A DNA stretch of 64,000 bases from Gemmatimonadota bacterium (GTDB lineage Bacteria; Gemmatimonadota; Gemmatimonadetes; Longimicrobiales; Gaopeijiaceae). Positions 62,887-64,000 of this stretch are shown piece after piece. The notes under the pieces are model-generated. The model saw only the letters and a list, made by a program, of their open reading frames with translations, searched no databases and was not told where the DNA came from. The stretch is taken from positions 1 to 64,000 of the forward strand of contig JADFMD010000003.1 in the NCBI GenBank assembly GCA_022564055.1. Direction: 5' to 3'. Every line of letters begins with the position of its first letter. The stretch's first letter is position 1. The position numbers and the translations under genes were made by a program.

Positions 62887-62910
62887 TTGGATATTCAAGA
62901 CATTATCCAT

Positions 62911-62939
62911 AAAAAAAGCCACCGAATGTCTCCGGTGGC
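62911..62939 (-). terminator. cys attenuator terminator T1 (distal)
   Basis: GCCACCG/CGGTGGC stem (62918-62924 with 62933-62939), 8-nt loop, followed on the minus strand by seven U (62911-62917). It lies 27 bp after the first Cys-rich leader ORF. No other minus-strand gene lies between it and the divergent MATE gene, so it can only act on the cys leader transcript. CCACCGG of its 5' arm pairs with CCGGTGG inside the leader ORF (complement of 62989-62995). Confidence 0.8.
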
Positions 62940-62965
62940 GTTTCAGGAATTCTCGTCGCGTATAG

Positions 62966-63037
62966 CTATACGACGTCTCCCCGACACCCCACCGGGCTCG
63001 GACAAGAACATCGACAACAACAACGCTTGAGCATCAT
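62966..63037 (-). CDS. first cysteine-rich leader peptide
   Basis: 23 codons from ATG 63037 (a second ATG at 63034) to TAG 62966, with MMLKRCCCRCSCPSP at the start and a sixth Cys at codon 18. Six of 23 codons are Cys (all TGT), far above chance. SD AAGGAAG sits 6-8 nt upstream. Codons 15-17 carry CCGGTGG, which can pair with the 5' arm of terminator T1. The palindrome GTATAGCTATAC covers the stop codon. This is a classic amino-acid attenuator peptide for cysteine, upstream of cysH and sir. It works on the same plan as the His leader at 6720. Confidence 0.85.
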   Translation of the reverse strand: MMLKRCCCRCSCPSPVGCRGDVV

Positions 63038-63091
63038 GAACCGCTTCCTTTTACAACACATCCGCTTTCTCACGCATCCTTCCTACGAACA

Positions 63092-63119
63092 ACGCTAAAC
63101 GCTGGAAGGCCCCTGTCAA
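63092..63119 (-). promoter_or_regulatory. putative promoter of the cysteine leader and operon
   Basis: On the minus strand a perfect TTGACA (complement of 63114-63119), a 16-nt spacer, then TAGCGT (complement of 63092-63097). Transcription would start near 63085, about 48 nt before the first Cys leader ORF. The -35 is consensus, the -10 matches at three positions. Confidence 0.55.
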
Positions 63120-63503
63120 GAGAGGATCGAGCGAGGCAACGCCCTAATCGGTGACGGCACCGTAGGGTTCCAGAGCCTCGACCCGGACCGGGCTGCACCC
63201 CTCATTTGTGCAGAGCTTATCTGGCGACTCGCACTGGTTCCACCCATAATGGCGCCACGGCAGCGCCGATGGCGCACCGGAACGGAGTTAGACCACGATG
63301 TTCTTGGGGGTGTGTTGACGACCTTCGGCCCGAATCTCGCAGGCGGTAATCGAGCCCTCCACGGCACGCGAAGTTCACCGCCCGGCACCCCGCATCGTGG
63401 TTCTTCCCACGCGTTTGGCGATAGATCTTGTTGCTGTACCACGCCCCCTGGAGCGGCCGCCTCGTGTCTAACCACGACGCCGCCCGGGGGGATCCGCTAG
63501 GCC
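63120..63503. other. intergenic region between cys leader and MATE gene (384 bp)
   Basis: No gene of recognisable type on either strand. Short open frames here have low-complexity Arg/Pro content and no SD. A GC-rich palindromic patch lies around 63251-63275. It should contain the MATE promoter. I looked for tRNA-like T-loops and found none convincing. Confidence 0.35.
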
Positions 63504-64000
63504 ATGTCCGACGGGGCCCGGAAATCAGGGAAGTCGTTCGACCGCTCGATCGTCGAGGGCCCCATCCGGAGTGTGGTGTGGAAAATCGCCTGGCCGACGA
63601 TGCTTCAAAACGTCCTCGGCGGCCTCCAGGGCATCGTGGACCACGCCATGGTGGGACACTTCGTGGGCTACACCGGGAACGCCGCCATCGGAGTCGCGTG
63701 GCAAATCTTCCTCGTGGTGATCGTGTTCATCAGCTCTGTCTTCACCGGCATGGGGGTGCTGGTCGCGCGCTTCGTGGGTGCTCAGGATCCGGACAGGGTG
63801 AACCGGACGGTTTATCAGGCGTTCCTCACCGCCGCCGTCATGTCGATCGGGATCCTGGCGCCGCTGGGATACGTCCTGTCGCCATCGCTTCTCGGACTGG
63901 TCAACGCCGCCCCCGAGGTGCAGGCGGAGGCCCTCCAATACCTCCGCATCATGTTCATGTTCAGCTTCGGCATGATCGTCTACTTCATGATCGGAGGGGC
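63504..64000 (+). CDS. MATE-family multidrug/cation efflux protein, N-terminal part
   Basis: 165 complete codons visible before the window edge, from ATG 63504. MSDGARKSGKSFDRSIVEGPI leads into IWKIAWPTMLQN-like helix 1 (here VVWKIAWPTMLQNVLGG), then VDHAMVGHFVG, AAIGVAWQIFLVVIVFISSVFTG, GVLVARFVGAQDPDRVNRTVYQAF and helix 4-5 sequence, a good fit to NorM/DinF-type transporters that exchange drugs for Na+ or H+. A G-run lies about 13 nt upstream as the only SD-like feature. The C-terminal two thirds are outside the window. Divergent from the cys leader. Confidence 0.85.
   Translation, partial: MSDGARKSGKSFDRSIVEGPIRSVVWKIAWPTMLQNVLGGLQGIVDHAMVGHFVGYTGNAAIGVAWQIFLVVIVFISSVFTGMGVLVARFVGAQDPDRVNRTVYQAFLTAAVMSIGILAPLGYVLSPSLLGLVNAAPEVQAEALQYLRIMFMFSFGMIVYFMIGG

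Noticed and set aside
62851-62910. A short ORF running from the T1 U-run through terminator T2
   Set aside because: Starts directly after a U-run without an SD and has no codon bias; likely chance.
63120-63503. Possible tRNA or small protein in the gap before the MATE gene
   Set aside because: GGTTCCA words were seen, but no cloverleaf could be closed, and the open frames are low complexity.
1-64000. CRISPR arrays, insertion sequences, prophage, rRNA
   Set aside because: No regularly spaced repeats, transposase or integrase motifs, or rRNA-like sequence seen on either strand.

Overview
This 64 kb window is GC-rich chromosomal DNA from a Gram-negative-type bacterium. Secreted families of the GRPDLQGNW type, a DUF6152 protein, an orphan MacB-like (ADOP) permease, a cytochrome-c/copper-monooxygenase-like protein and lipoproteins suggest Gemmatimonadota or Acidobacteriota, but the sequence alone does not settle it. 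I saw no tRNA, rRNA, insertion sequence, prophage or CRISPR array. Genes are tightly packed, with many ATGA, GTGA and TTGA stop/start overlaps.

Layout. Positions 1-3780 (minus strand): operon of secreted paralogues plus a DUF6152 protein. 4125-6710: CPA1 Na+/H+ antiporter with a cNMP-binding domain. 6684-14467: complete histidine operon in six genes with three fusions (HisC-HAD, HisH-HisF, HisA-HisI-HisE), preceded by a six-His leader peptide and terminator. 14494-16736 (minus): cytochrome-c/Cu-monooxygenase-like protein and a secreted partner. 17027-22762: two small double-glycine-type peptides with an identical C-x29-C core, then an ABC permease, ABC ATPase, C39-peptidase ABC exporter and membrane protein. 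22836-43425: one operon coding a PUFA-type synthase (PfaD, PfaA-like, PfaC/B-like) followed directly by OleA, OleB, OleC, OleD and a phosphopantetheinyl transferase. 43494-47595 (minus): DUF2182, DUF1326 and the ADOP permease. 47841-48854: DAHP synthase behind a terminator-like leader. 48891-55661 (minus): NHL/TPR protein, class III nucleotide cyclase and diguanylate cyclase with PilZ. 55995-56474: cupredoxin lipoprotein. 56482-63119 (minus): sulfate assimilation and siroheme operon (cysH, sir, unknown, cbiX, cobA-hemD) behind two tandem Cys-rich leader peptides with terminators. 63504 to the end: MATE transporter, cut by the window.

How it fits together. The Pfa proteins should build a polyunsaturated acyl chain on ACP, the PPTase should arm the ACPs, and OleABCD should join two chains head to head into a very long polyunsaturated alkene. 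The peptide operon just upstream looks like a two-peptide secreted system with its own processing exporter; only 73 bp separate it from pfaD. The his and cys operons use the same apparent attenuation plan: a leader ORF rich in codons for the end product, whose later codons can pair with the 5' arm of a downstream terminator.
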